This document shows, piece after piece, positions 54,181 through 64,000 of a DNA stretch of 64,000 nucleotides. This DNA comes from Trematomus loennbergii (taxonomy: Eukaryota > Chordata > Actinopteri > Perciformes > Nototheniidae): the NCBI GenBank assembly GCA_012861695.1, contig JAAOOA010001125.1, positions 92,415 through 156,414 on the forward strand, written 5' to 3'. Position 1 is the stretch's first letter; every line of letters begins with the position of its first letter. The translations under genes were made by a program, and so were the position numbers. The notes under the pieces are model-generated. The model worked only from the letters and a program-made list of their open reading frames with translations, had not been told where the DNA came from and searched no databases.

Positions 54181-54747
54181 GCTCCAGAAACACCTCAGTC
54201 TGACTCCACCACTTTGTCTACACATATCAGGATGTGGAAATTAAGTATTTACACTTCAATCTTTTCATCAGAGTTCAAAATCAATGTTTGCAGAATGGAA
54301 GTTAGAAATAGTCACATTTTAGCAAAATGCATGTTTTCTTTTTACCGTTTTTATTTTATAAAAAAACTATACTATTTGTGATATACTGTACTATGTCTTT
54401 TGAGCATTTTTAATATACTATGATATGTTTTTTAATGATTTTTTGTAGACTCTACTATTACATTTTATGGATTTTTTCCAAACATATTATACTATGCCTT
54501 TTTCATGGATTAGTTTTTCGACAAAACTAAATATTCCCTTTTTTTCAAAACATTTCAAAATACTTTACTGGAACTTTGATGCTTTTTTTGGACATGAAGC
54601 TCAGCGCAAGTTCAACCAGGAAGACCGTCTTTACTCATTCATTTACTATTTCTATGTTACTACCGGTGACGGACTGGCCATCGTGACGTTCAGGACGAAT
54701 CCCGATGGGCCAGTACTGAAGTGGGCCGGTCGAATAAGTCACGATCA
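54181..54747. other. Unassigned AT-rich sequence
   Basis: 'ggactggccatcgtgacg' near 54671 resembles a fish MITE end also hinted at 46709. Otherwise no gene is visible. Confidence 0.45.
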
Positions 54748-55165
54748 CCCAGAGGTGTGGACTTGAGTCACATGACTTGGACTCGAGTCAGACTCGAGTC
54801 ACCAATTTGATGACTTTGGACTCAAAATCACAAAACACTTGCGACTCGACTTGGACTTGAACACCAATGACTCGGGACTTGACTTGGACTTGAGCCTTCT
54901 GACTTAAGGTGACTTGATAATTTAATTCAGGGGTCTCCAACACGCCGATCGCGAGATGCCGCGAGAAGAGCAGACTCCCGTCGGGGAGAGCAGGATCTTC
55001 AGCCGCTCCTACTCTTGCTGAGAATCCATTGACAGCCCTCCCTCTGTCATGTTGCCTTCATGGATTTTAGGTAGCGCAAGAAATATAACTTTCTATACAC
55101 AATACTCCGTGATTGGTGGGAAACCAAACTGATACCAGCGTCAAAGTTCCGTTAAGCGAGCTGTT
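54748..55165. mobile_element. Partial hAT-like MITE ends
   Basis: 'cagaggtgtggacttgagtc' at 54751 with repeated 'acttggactcgagtc' motifs, and 'caggggtctccaacacgccg' at 54929, are termini of two hAT-type MITE families. Neither right end nor a TSD is found, so both are truncated or degraded. Confidence 0.5.
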
Positions 55166-55390
55166 GTTCAGAATCAGATCAGAATCAGAAAACCTTTATT
55201 AGTCCCACAGAGGGGACATGTACGTTGTTACAGCAGAAAAGAGCCACTGACAGCTTAATGTTACATATGCTACTGTACACGCAAACAAAGTATTAAAGTT
55301 AAAAAAAAAGTAGTATGATAACAAATATAATAAAATAAAAAGTTATACAATTTACAAAATACACATCCTGTAACAGTTCTGAGGATTTAG
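55165..55390 (-). mobile_element. LINE 3'-end fragment
   Basis: 'cagaatcagaaaacctttat' followed by 'tagtcccacagagggg' is the reverse complement of a LINE tail of the type also seen at 15405-15440 ('ccctacggggattaataaag'). The rest is A-rich and without a frame. Confidence 0.6.
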
Positions 55391-56240
55391 CAGCCAGGTA
55401 TATATTGCACAGTTTTTAAATACCAAAATGCCTCATCAGCACTTTTCCCCCAAAAAATGAATTTTAATCAATACTTTTAGATGTAAATGGTTTATTGTAT
55501 CATTACTATGGTACTATGGTACTTTTACCACACTGCTAGCAGACTTTTAGCAGACCTTTAGCACTCTTTTCCCGCTGAAACAACTTTAAACCATCAGTGT
55601 CACTATTGTGGGATGTAGGAATGTACCTGTGCCTGGTGTGGAGCCCCCGCACTTTAAATCAATTGATTTGCTTTTATTGATCGTATTTTCTACTGTGAAT
55701 GCACTGTGCTCATGTTGGGTGATGCGCTCCCTGGAGCCCTCCTGTGGGGAAACTTGGAACTTCACTTAAATCACTTTGTGCTTTTTAAGCCATTTAAATA
55801 GTTTTCTCACTTTTAAAATACTTTCTGCCCTAGAAATTATTTTAATCAGTATTACCATTATTTAGGGGCTGCATGAACACGTATTTGAGCATCCCTGCAC
55901 ACTTTCCTCCTATTTAAAACACTTTTCAGTGAGGTGCTGCAGCCTGCTTCTCTCCTGTTTCTCTGGTGAAAGTATGAAGTCAGACTGCCAGACGCCATTT
56001 TACAGCTCGACACGAGGAGGAGAACAACAGGGTGAGTGTTAACACCAGGATCTGCTTTCTAACACATTCATTATTTACTCTGTTTTACTGGATGCCAGAA
56101 AATAACTTCTTGGTTAAAAATCTGCGTCCTAGAGTCCATTGAGACTTCTGCAAGTGTTGTACACTTTGATTATTTCCTGTTTTCTGATCCGTCAGAGTTA
56201 CATAAGATGTGGAGAGCGGCCTGAAGTCTGACTGATTTCG
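55391..56240. other. Unique sequence with a candidate first-exon-like segment
   Basis: No TE is recognised. At 55974-56031 an ATG opens 19 codons containing 'cagacgccattttacagc' (a YY1-type CCAT core) and ends in 'acaacag' before a consensus donor GGTGAGT (56031-56037). It could be a first or 5'-UTR exon, on weak evidence. The minus-strand LINE follows. Confidence 0.3.
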
Positions 56241-56345
<105 letters not shown>

Positions 56346-56453
56346 ATCAACGATCTCTTTTCAAGGGAGACCTGCGGTACATTAGTTACACATAAAAACA
56401 ACAGAAAACAAAAAGGACATCACAACATAATTACAGGGGTATACATTAGCAAC

Positions 56454-57254
56454 CTATTTACATTTACAGGTATCCAATAACATTTCATCCAGCCGTGCTT
56501 TAAAATGATGCAAGGGAATCAAAATGCTCAGTTTCAATGTTTTTTGCATAGTGTTCCAAGCTAGAGGAGCAGCGCACATAAAAGCTTTAGCACCTAAAAC
56601 AGTCCTAGCACTTGGCACATGTAATAAAAACACATCCTGGATCTCAGGCAATAGCTACTTGCCACTCTCCGTGAGATCAAAGAGCAGATATAAGTGGTAG
56701 TTTACCCAGCATGGCTTTGTAGATGAATATGTACCAATGACTGAGCCTCCGACAGTAAGTGAAGGCAGACCTGCCTTGGCATACAGGGTACAGTGATGAG
56801 TAAGTACTTTACAGTTAGTAACAAATCTCAGAGCACTGTGATAGGCGGCATCTAACCTTTCCAGGCAATGGGCAGGTGCATTCATAGATCAAATCACCAT
56901 AGTCTAGCACAGGTAAAAAGGTCACAGTGACTAGCCTTTTCCTGGCTTCAAAAGAGAAACAGGACTTGTTTCTGAAAAAGAAACCTATCTAACCCTCAGC
57001 TTTTTAAGCAGATTAGTGACCTGAAGTTTAAAAGTAAGACAATCATCAAGCCAGATACCAAGGTATTTATAACAGCTAACCACTTGGAGTACTTGTCCTT
57101 GCATAGTCACAATATCCAAAGCAGTCTCTGGAGTCTTTTTAGCTTTAGAAAAGAGCATTACCTTGGTTTTCTCAACATTTAAAAGAAGCTTTAGTTCAGA
57201 GAGCTGAGTCTGAATAATGTTAAAAAACCGCCTCCTTAATGGAGGGACCTGCAC
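56454..57254 (-). pseudogene. LINE reverse transcriptase C-terminal region
   Basis: Three frames in succession: 'LLNVEKTKVMLFSKAKKTP' with 'VSCYKYLGIWLDDCLTFK' (57254-56985), then 'MNAPAHCLERLDAAYHSAL' with 'RFVTNCKVLTHHCTLYAK' (56885-56655), then 'FLLHVPSARTVLGAKAFMCA' with 'APLAWNTMQKTLKLSI' (56651-56454). This is the thumb and C-terminal domain typical of the group. Two frameshifts separate the pieces. Confidence 0.82.
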
Positions 57255-58249
57255 AGTACATCACGGTGTCATCCGCATAAAAATGCAAAGTAGCTTCATC
57301 CACATTTTCACCTAAACTATTGATGTAGATGGAGAATAAAAGTGGACCTAAAACAGAACCTTGAGGAACACCATTAGCAATGTTCAACCACTCAGAAGAC
57401 AGCCCATCAAAGTGAACACATTGGGACCTTTCAGAGAGGTAGTTCACAAACCACCCCACTGCATGGCTGGATAAGCCAATACTGAGTAGCCTCTGCTTTA
57501 AGATGCGATGATCGACGGTGTCAAACGCTTTGGAAAGGTCAATAAATAGAGCTGCACAACTCTGCTTTTTATCTAAAATACTTGTAATGTCATTCACCAC
57601 TTTCATTGTGGCAGTGATGGTGCTATGTTGCTTTCTGAAGCCTGACTGATGTTTAGACAGGATGTCATTGTACATAAAAACTCCTTTACCTGTTCACTCA
57701 CTAGGCGTTCAAGAACCTTAGCCAGAACTGACAATTTCGAGATTGGCCTATAGTTATTTAAAACAGTTGCCTCCCCTCCTTTAGCAAAGGCAGGACATAC
57801 GCTGACTTCCATACTTTAGGAATTGTGTTTGTGCTGAGGGAGAGGTTAAAAAGAGTAGTGAGAGGTGGAGCAATAAAATCTGCAGCTATCTTTAAAAAGA
57901 AAGGTTCTACGTTGTCCGGGCCAGCCGGTTTCTTAGGATCTAACTTTAAAGCTTCATGAACAACATTTACAGTAAAAGGAGTAAAACTGAAAGGGTTTTC
58001 CAGACCACATTGTTCAGAGTCACAGACTGTGGTGTTCACAGAAGCAGAGTTAGTCACAGAATCAAACATAGAACCGCAGGACACAAAATGCTCATTAAAA
58101 CAATTTAACATAGTAGCCCTGTCCGATATAGAGCCAGATGCTGTGGTAATGCACGGAGGTAGCTCATTTCGGATCTCACCGGTGGATAGCGATTTTATGG
58201 CTTTCCAAAATTTCCTAGGATTATTTAGGTTTTCTGTAGTAACTGACAA
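57220..58249 (-). pseudogene. LINE linker and reverse transcriptase core
   Basis: 'TENLNNPRKFWKAIKSLS' and 'LKLDPKKPAGPDNVEPFFLK' (58249-57758), then 'LNNYRPISKLSVLAKVLERL' (57812-57603), then 'SKHQSGFRKQHSTITATMK', 'ALFIDLSKAFDTVDH', 'GVPQGSVLGPLLFSIYIN' and the catalytic 'LHFYADDTVMYCAG' (FYADD at 57268-57282). Two frameshifts near 57775 and 57675 break it. All core RT motifs are otherwise present. Confidence 0.88.
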
Positions 58250-58366
58250 ATAGTACTTCGACTTAGCACTTTTGACTGTGAAGTGAAGCTATTTCTTAGC
58301 TGCCTAAAACGCAGCCATTCTACCTCTGAGCCTGATTTCCTAGCCTTTGCCCAGGCCTTGTTTCTC

Positions 58367-59106
58367 TCATGTAGGAGACTGGACAGTCAGTTCAGCAGAA
58401 AACCAAGGATTGTCTCGTCCCTTTACTCTAAAAGTACGTAGGGGTGCATGTCTATCTATAATTTCCATAAAACCAAGATAAAAATAAGACCATGCAGTTT
58501 CTACATCAGCACACAGATCGATTTTTCCCCAATCAAACCCAAACAGATCATGAACAAAACCCTGCTCCACAAAATGTTTTATGTGTCTCTTAATAATAAT
58601 ACGGGTTTAACCTTTTGGACCTTAGTGTCCCTAATTGTGGCTACAACACAGTGGTCACTCACATCATTTGCAAATACTCCCACAGATGGGTATTTATAGG
58701 GAACATTAGTTAGAATGAGATCAATTAGGGAGGATTTATTAGGGGACTTAACGTTAGGGCGAGTAGGACTGTCAACAATCTGAGTAACATTCAGAGAGAT
58801 ACAAAGGTTTTTAAAATCCTCTGATACTGCAGTTAACCAGTCCCAGTTAAAATCTCCAAGTAGCACTATTTCCTTGTAGTCTAGTTGATAAAAGTTTTGC
58901 TAGTGAAGACAAGGAGTCCTTGACAGCTGAGGGGGGTCTGTAACACCCACCACCATGACTTGTTGCCCCTTTGCCACTTCTATATTTAAGGCTAAAAATT
59001 CGAATTGCTTACTGACAGATTTGGAAATCAATGTGGTTACACTGAACTTATTCTTAACATAAATGGCAACGCCACCACCTTTATTAGGCCGGTCGGTACG
59101 ATACAC
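58367..59106 (-). pseudogene. LINE endonuclease, C-terminal two thirds
   Basis: Starts after the MITE with 'MYRTDRPNKGGGVAIYVKNK' and 'FEFLALNIEVAKGQQVMVVG' (59106-58900), breaks, then 'LLGDFNWDWLTAVSEDF' with the GDFN catalytic pair, 'SSLIDLILTNVPYKYPS' and 'NDVSDHCVVATIRDTK' with the catalytic SDH (58866-58579). The linker 'PLRTFRVKGRDNPWFSAEL' follows (58570-58367). Both active-site motifs remain, unlike in the LINE at 15944-18991. Confidence 0.85.
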
Positions 59107-59682
59107 ATTATAACCATTTACAGGGATGCAAACTTGTCACCTTTCGGCGAAATTCGCCGTTTTGAATCCAAAATAGGTCGTTTGTGTGATTCATGTAGAT
59201 CTGCAATAAAAATATTTTTGGGGTATGGGGGGGGTCTGGGACCCGGAGTAATCTGCGGCCGCGAGCTGTTATGTGCCATCAAGACATGCATGGTGTTCTT
59301 TTTTTATATATTATAATGCAGCGCGAGCTGTGTGCTCAAGTCTTCCTGTCGGCTCTGCTCATGGATGTATAATAAGGCTCTGCTGCTCCGGGATGAGGGT
59401 CTAGCTTCAGCAGCTACATTACCTACGGTGCGTTCGTTAATATTAACTGTGCGGTCCGGAGTCACTGTGGCACAGACTGGACCGCTGGTGAACAGCTGTT
59501 AGAACGGGCCGTTCAGGTGTTCAGAGCAGAGCTCCCTGACCTGAGCGGCAGAGCGCGATGTGCACTGAAAGTTTTTCTGTCGCAATATTATCGTTGAGCT
59601 AGCTAACTAGCATACATTGTCACTATCTGCTAACGTTAGCTTTAGCCTTAGTTTTCTAATAGTTTTTTTCATAGGCTATAAA

Positions 59683-61477
59683 CGGAGGTGGTATAAGTAT
59701 AGATCTTGTACTTGAGTAAAAGTAGAAGTACTCAGATCTGTACTTGAGTAAAAGTAGAAGTACTCAGATGTTGTACTTGAGTAAAAGTAGAAGTACTCAG
59801 ATCTTGTACTTGAGTAAAAGTAGAAGTACTCAGATCTTGTACTTGAGTAAAAGTAGAAGTACTCAGATCTTGTACTTGAGTCAAAGTAGAAGTACTCAGA
59901 TCTTGTACTTGAGTAAAAGTAGAAGTACTCAGATCTTGTACTTGAGTCAAAGTAGAAGTACTCAGATCTTGTACTTGAGTAAAAGTAGAAGTACTCAGAT
60001 CTTGTACTTCAGTAAAGGTAGAAGTACTCAGTGTACTTGAGTAAAAGTAGAAGTACTCAGATCTTGTACTTCAGTAAAAGTAGAAGTACTCAGATCTTGT
60101 ACTTGAGTAAAAGTAGAAGTACTCTGATCTTGTACTTGAGTAAAAGTAGAAGTACTCAGATCTTGTACTTGATAAAAGTAGAAGTACTCAGATCTTGTAC
60201 TTGAGTAAAAGTAGAAGTACTCAGGTCTTGTACTTGAGTAAAAGTAGAAGTACTCAGATCTTGTACTTGAGTAAAAGTAGAAGTACTCAGATCTTGTACT
60301 TGAGTAAAAGTAGAAGTACTCAGATCTGTACTTGAGTAAAAGTAGAAGTACTCAGATCTTGTACTTGAGAAAAGTAGAAGTACTCAGATCTTGTACTTGA
60401 TAAAAGTAGAAGTACTCAGATCTTGTACTTGATTAAAAGTAGAAGTACTCAGATCTTGTACTTGAGTAAAAGTAGAAGTACTCAGGTCTTGTACTTGAGT
60501 AAAAGTAGAAGTACTCAGATCTTGTACTTGAGTAAAAGTAGAAGTACTCAGATCTTGTACTTGAGTAAAAGTAGAAGTACTCAGATCTTGTACTTGAGTA
60601 AAAAGTAGAAGTACTCAGATCTTGTACTTCAGTAAAAGTAGAAGTACTCAGATCTTGTACTTGATTAAAAGTAGAAGTACTCAGATCTTGTACTTGAGTA
60701 AAAGTAGAAGTACTCAGATCTTGTACTTGAGTAAAAGTAGAAGTACTCAGATCTTGTTCTTCAGTAAAGTAGAAGTACTCAGATCTTGTTCTTCAGTAAA
60801 AGTAGAAGTACTCAGACCTTGTACTTGAGTAAAAGTAGAAGTACTCAGATCTTGTACTTGAGTAAAAGTAGAAGTACTCAGATCTTGTACTTGAGTAAAA
60901 GTAGAAGTACTCAGACCTTGTACTTGAGTAAAAGTAGAAGTACTCAGATCTTGTACTTGAGTAAAAGTAGAAGTACCAGAGTGTAGGAATACTCTGTTAC
61001 AAAAAGTCCTGCATTCAAAATGTTCCTCAAGTAAAAGTAGAAAAGTATTCTCATCAAAATATAGTGAAAGTAGCGACAGTAAAAGTAGTCGTTGTGCAGA
61101 TTGGTCCATTTCAGAATAATATATATGATATGTTTTATAATGATTGATCATGAAAGTGTTCTCAAAGCTGGTAAAGGTGCAGCTAGTTTGAATGACTTTG
61201 TATACTGCAGGGTAGCTTGTGGATTTACTCCAGGTGGAACTAAAGTCTGATTCAACACTTGATTAGATTTCACATCATTCATCCAGATCTGTGAAGTAAC
61301 TAAAGGTATTAAATACATGTAGTGGAGGAAAAGTACAACATGTACCTCTGAATTGTAGTGGAGTAGAAGAACAAAGTAGCAAAACATTGAAATACTTAAA
61401 TAAAGTACAAGTATCTCAAAATTGTACCCAAGTATAGTACTTGTTGAGTTTATGAACTTAGTTACTTTACACCACTG
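59683..61477. mobile_element. hAT MITE carrying a 33-bp minisatellite
   Basis: The left end 'cggaggtggtataagta' and the right end 'ttactttacaccactg' are imperfect inverted repeats of a widespread teleost MITE. The 8-base flanks GCTATAAA (59675-59682) and GCTATACA (61478-61485) match at 7 positions. It is 1795 bp. About 1.27 kb of it is minisatellite. The part 61107-61243 also occurs at 38484-38622. Confidence 0.88.
59706..60976. repeat. 33-bp minisatellite, about 38-39 copies
   Basis: The unit is 'gtacttgagtaaaagtagaa' followed by 'gtactcagatctt'. Since 33 is a multiple of 3, one frame gives an 11-residue repeat ('YLSKSRSTQIL') on the plus strand and a Gln/Asp/Ser/Thr repeat on the minus strand. 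One-base deletions break these repeatedly. Not coding. Confidence 0.97.
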
Positions 61478-61789
61478 GCTATACAGATAGACAGACTAAG
61501 CCTTGCACAGAGGCATGGAATACATTTTCAAAATGCTCAACAGTGCTGCCAAAATTATAACTGACTGCTACACAATTCAAATAAATGCTTTTACATTTCT
61601 ATTAGATGTGACTCTTTGGCGTTTCTGTTATTATTAACTGCTTTAGTTATTCTGACTGCTAAAATCCTATTATTCCTCATTTGAAAGCCGATATTCCGTG
61701 GGGTCGGGGGCTCGGATCCTTGTCACCTTTTTCATACCTGATGAGTTTGCATCCCTGCATTTAAGGCAATGTCAGAGGCCAAAATAGAT

Positions 61790-62044
61790 TTATTTAGCCA
61801 TGTTTCTGATAACACACATGACGTCAGCGTCAGTCGAGCTCGCCCAAATGCGGACAAAATCTAGTTTACCTAACAGACTGCGCACATTCAAGTGGATGAA
61901 ACCCAACCCAGACCTAGCTTTAAAATCAGCAGGAGTAGCGATCTGACTGCTACTACTGGGCGGACCAGGGTTAGGTTGAACATTTCCTGACAGTAATAAC
62001 AACAAGAAAAACAGGCATCTTTTCCTCTTAATCGACACACACAC
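61790..62044 (-). pseudogene. LINE 5' coding end (endonuclease N terminus)
   Basis: Starts near 62044: a hydrophobic 'CLFFLLLLLSGNVQPNPGP', typical of the start of this LINE group, then 'GLGFIHLNVRSLLGKLDFVR', the first β-strand and Asn of the AP endonuclease fold. A one-base shift near 61803 disrupts the SETW motif. The frame then runs into the MITE boundary at 61757. Confidence 0.82.
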
Positions 62045-62272
62045 ATTGTCATCTACTTTAGAATCACCGGAAACGTCTGCGAGTCACCACATGTTGACCT
62101 CTTTGACCTTAGAGTGTAAAAGTTCATGCTCTTTTAACTCATTGTGAAGATTGCTCATCTTACGATTGTTTATCGTAATGAGACAACACAGATTGGATTG
62201 TGGGAAGAAGAACTTTTATTTTCAGTTGCTCTTATTATTGCTATGTAGGCTAGTTTTGTTTTTACTAAAGAC
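62045..62272. other. Unassigned, possibly LINE 5' UTR
   Basis: Precedes the LINE coding start. No TE terminus or gene is recognised. Confidence 0.45.
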
Positions 62273-63087
62273 CAGGGGCCTCATTTATAACGCCTTGCGT
62301 AGGATTCACGTGGGAAGGTTGCTTACGTAGTACAGAGCAAAAAAATAGGTACAGAAATGTTTCGACATTTTCCGATTCACAAAACATTGCGTACCGGCGA
62401 GGGAAGTGCGTACGGCACTTCCTACGCCTGTTTCCCTTTAGGAATCACAATCGACTAGTAACGCCCATATTTGCCTATAAATAGTCAAAGAAACGCCCAT
62501 TCATTCATTCATTCATTCATCATCCATTCATTCATCCATTCATTCATTCATTCATTCATTCATTCATTCATTCATTCATCCATTCATTCATTCATTCATT
62601 CATTCATTCATTAATCCATTCATTCATTCATTCATTCATTCATTCATTCATTCATCATACATTCATTCATCCATTCATTCATTCATCCATCCATTCATTC
62701 ATTCATTCATTCATCCATTCATACATTCATTCATTCATTCATCCATCCATTCATTCATTCATACATTCATTCATTCATTCATCTCCATCCATCCATTCAT
62801 CATCCTTCATTCATTCATTCATTCATTCATCCATCCATCCATCCATCCATCCATCCATCCATCAATCCATCCATCCATCCATCCATCCATCCATCCATCC
62901 ATCCATCCATCCATCCATCCATTCATTCATTCATTCATCCATTCATCCATTCATCATTCATTCATTCATTCATTCATTCATTCTGACTGACTGACTGCAT
63001 GAAGAAGATCGCAGGGAATGAGGCAGAAACAGCTAAAAAAGACATCTCACACCGTGTCAGATTTGGTTATTTTGGGAAGGTCAAGAT
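62273..63087. mobile_element. MITE-like left end with CATT/CATC microsatellite
   Basis: 'caggggcctcatttataacg' at 62273 is a hAT-type terminus. From about 62495 to 62985 the sequence is CATT, then CATC-rich, tetranucleotide repeats with interruptions. No right end or TSD is seen before the next element. Confidence 0.6.
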
Positions 63088-64000
63088 CAGAGTTGGGTGT
63101 AACGCGTTACTGTAATAATATTACTTTTGTCGGTAACGGAGTAGTGTAACGCGTTACTTTTATAATTCAGTAATCACACTACAGTTACTAACATTGCCCC
63201 GACACGCGCGTTACTTCGTTACTTTTATAAAATCAGTCATAATCACACCGACAGACAAGAGGGGATTCCGCCGCAGGTTTATATGTACGTAATCTGCGAC
63301 GCGCGCCTGCGCGTCCACATCTCCACGTGCAGTGCTGCATAAACATGGCAGAGTCAGCGATAACTTCCGAGGGTGGAGGTATGCCCATTATTTTGAGTTG
63401 GTCCGAAGAATAGACAGGAATGTGACGGTGAGGTGCAAACTGTGTCCAGGCCAGAAGCTGTTATCCACTGCTGCAAACACCACGTCAAACCTCAACAAAC
63501 ACCTGCAAAGAACACATGCTAAGGTGAAGCTAATAGCTAAGGACCCCCGAACCCAGAGTGAGGATGTTGTGAGTGCGCCGCCGCCGACTCCGAAGAAGCA
63601 CAAATTAGAATTTGGAGGACCGGTAACCAAAGCAGAGATGGACAGGCTTGTAGCATCCTTCATAGTAGAGGTAATGTTGCCCATTTGCACAGTGGAATCA
63701 CCATCGCATCGTTCAGAGATATACTGCGCAAAATACAGATAGCAGGAGACAGAGGACAGCCATAGTCAGAGCTATCTGGATCAGTCTTATGCGACAATGG
63801 AAACTGAACTAAAGAGAACATTTGAAACTTTAGCAGTCTGCGTGATCTGCCTGTAGGGGGGGCGGGCCGGCCCTGCAAGTAAAGTAACGAGTAAAGTAAC
63901 GAGTTACTATGTAGAGAGTAACGAAGTAGTGTAATATATTACTTTTTTTTAAAGTAATAAGTAATATGTAATATATTACTTTATTTTTAGTAACGACCCA
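63088..64000 (+). mobile_element. hAT element running off the window end
   Basis: The left end CAGAGTTGGGTGTAACGCGT is followed by many 'gttacttt' and 'taacg' motifs. The right part 'agtaacgagttact' and the last bases 'tttttagtaacgaccca' approach the complementary terminus, cut by the window. It contains a transposase N-terminal remnant. Confidence 0.8.
63345..63742 (+). pseudogene. hAT transposase BED zinc-finger remnant
   Basis: An ATG at 63345 opens a few codons (MAESAITSEGGG) and then a one-base shift leads into 'WRYAHYFELVRRIDRNVTVR', 'CKLCPGQKLLSTAANTTSN' and 'LNKHLQRTHAK'. This is a BED finger with the Cys-x2-Cys and His-x4-His pattern, followed by a Pro/Lys-rich linker and 'VTKAEMDRLVASFIVEVMLP', the usual start of the region before the DDE core. 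The frame ends at 63742 with TAG, and the RNase H-like core is absent. It is a DNA-binding domain relic of an Ac-like hAT transposase. Confidence 0.82.

Larger units (their letters stand above)
59121..61757. mobile_element. MITE inserted in the LINE, 6-bp TSD CATTTA
   Basis: The ends CAGGGATGCAAACTTGTCAC and 'gagtttgcatccctg' are inverted. CATTTA lies at 59115-59120 and 61758-61763. Removing the element rejoins the LINE frame within a coding motif, where residues LNGYNVYRTDRP are restored across the junction, so the boundaries are secure. It resembles hAT MITEs by terminus, but the duplication is 6 rather than 8 bases. It contains another hAT (59683-61477). Confidence 0.88.

Noticed and set aside
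59732..61151. Repetitive ORFs with an 11-residue period on both strands
   Set aside because: Products of the 33-bp minisatellite, broken by one-base deletions; no sign of coding selection.

Overview
This is a repeat-saturated stretch of a bony-fish nuclear genome, most likely a teleost. Three things point there: a fish-type NLR immune gene (RING exon, then a FISNA-NACHT exon, then leucine-rich-repeat exons of 171-174 bp), LINEs and hAT-, PIF/Harbinger- and TTAA-type DNA transposons of the kinds common in teleosts, and long CA/TG microsatellites. I see no bacterial operons, tRNA or rRNA genes, or CRISPR arrays. Almost all of the window is mobile DNA, much of it inserted element within element. 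Many insertions can be bounded to the base from terminal inverted repeats (TIRs) plus target-site duplications (TSDs).

Layout. 0-5.6 kb: a degenerate AT-rich tandem array, then on the minus strand an intact adenain-like cysteine protease ORF preceded by the C-terminal piece of a capsid-like ORF (remnant of a Polinton/adintovirus-like element), then a G-rich VNTR. 5.6-19.5 kb: a multi-layer nest. A TTAA-type element (family B) carries a hAT at its left edge and a TA-flanked element (family A), which itself holds a TTAA MITE, an inverted-repeat block, a second family B copy, a family C MITE and a CR1/L2-like LINE. 19.57-28.3 kb: the NLR gene, broken by about six one-base frameshifts, with a further TTAA/Harbinger-like/family A nest and two small hAT MITEs in its introns. 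28.5-36.3 kb: a third family A copy holding a hAT element, which holds a foldback transposon whose arms are 20-bp minisatellites. 36.3-40.4 kb: family B copy 3 and a PIF/Harbinger element with a broken transposase. 40.4-43.7 kb: a truncated Ty3/gypsy-like retrotransposon whose protease and reverse transcriptase region is replaced by a family B fragment. 43.7-46 kb: a family C MITE split by a very young TRIM-like element with 244/242-bp LTRs. 46.2-49.4 kb: more nested MITEs. 49.5-54.2 kb: mostly unique AT-rich DNA, perhaps the 3' end of a host gene, split by a TTAA MITE with about 46 copies of a 31-bp repeat. 54.7-62 kb: a minus-strand LINE interrupted by a MITE that is itself interrupted by a hAT MITE with a 33-bp minisatellite. 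62.3-64 kb: a CATT/CATC microsatellite and a hAT with a transposase BED-finger remnant, running off the window.

No functional pathway is encoded. The only candidate host genes are the broken NLR and weakly supported exon or 3'-UTR signals near 49.7-54.2 kb and 56.0 kb. The most notable items are the intact viral-type protease ORF, the foldback with satellite arms, the young TRIM, and the repeated pattern of unrelated MITEs carrying minisatellites (20, 31 and 33 bp). One-base indels are frequent in every coding remnant, so unpolished assembly should be kept in mind beside real decay. TE family names here (A-E) are local labels; clade assignments rest on TIR/TSD type and recognised protein motifs, not on database searches.
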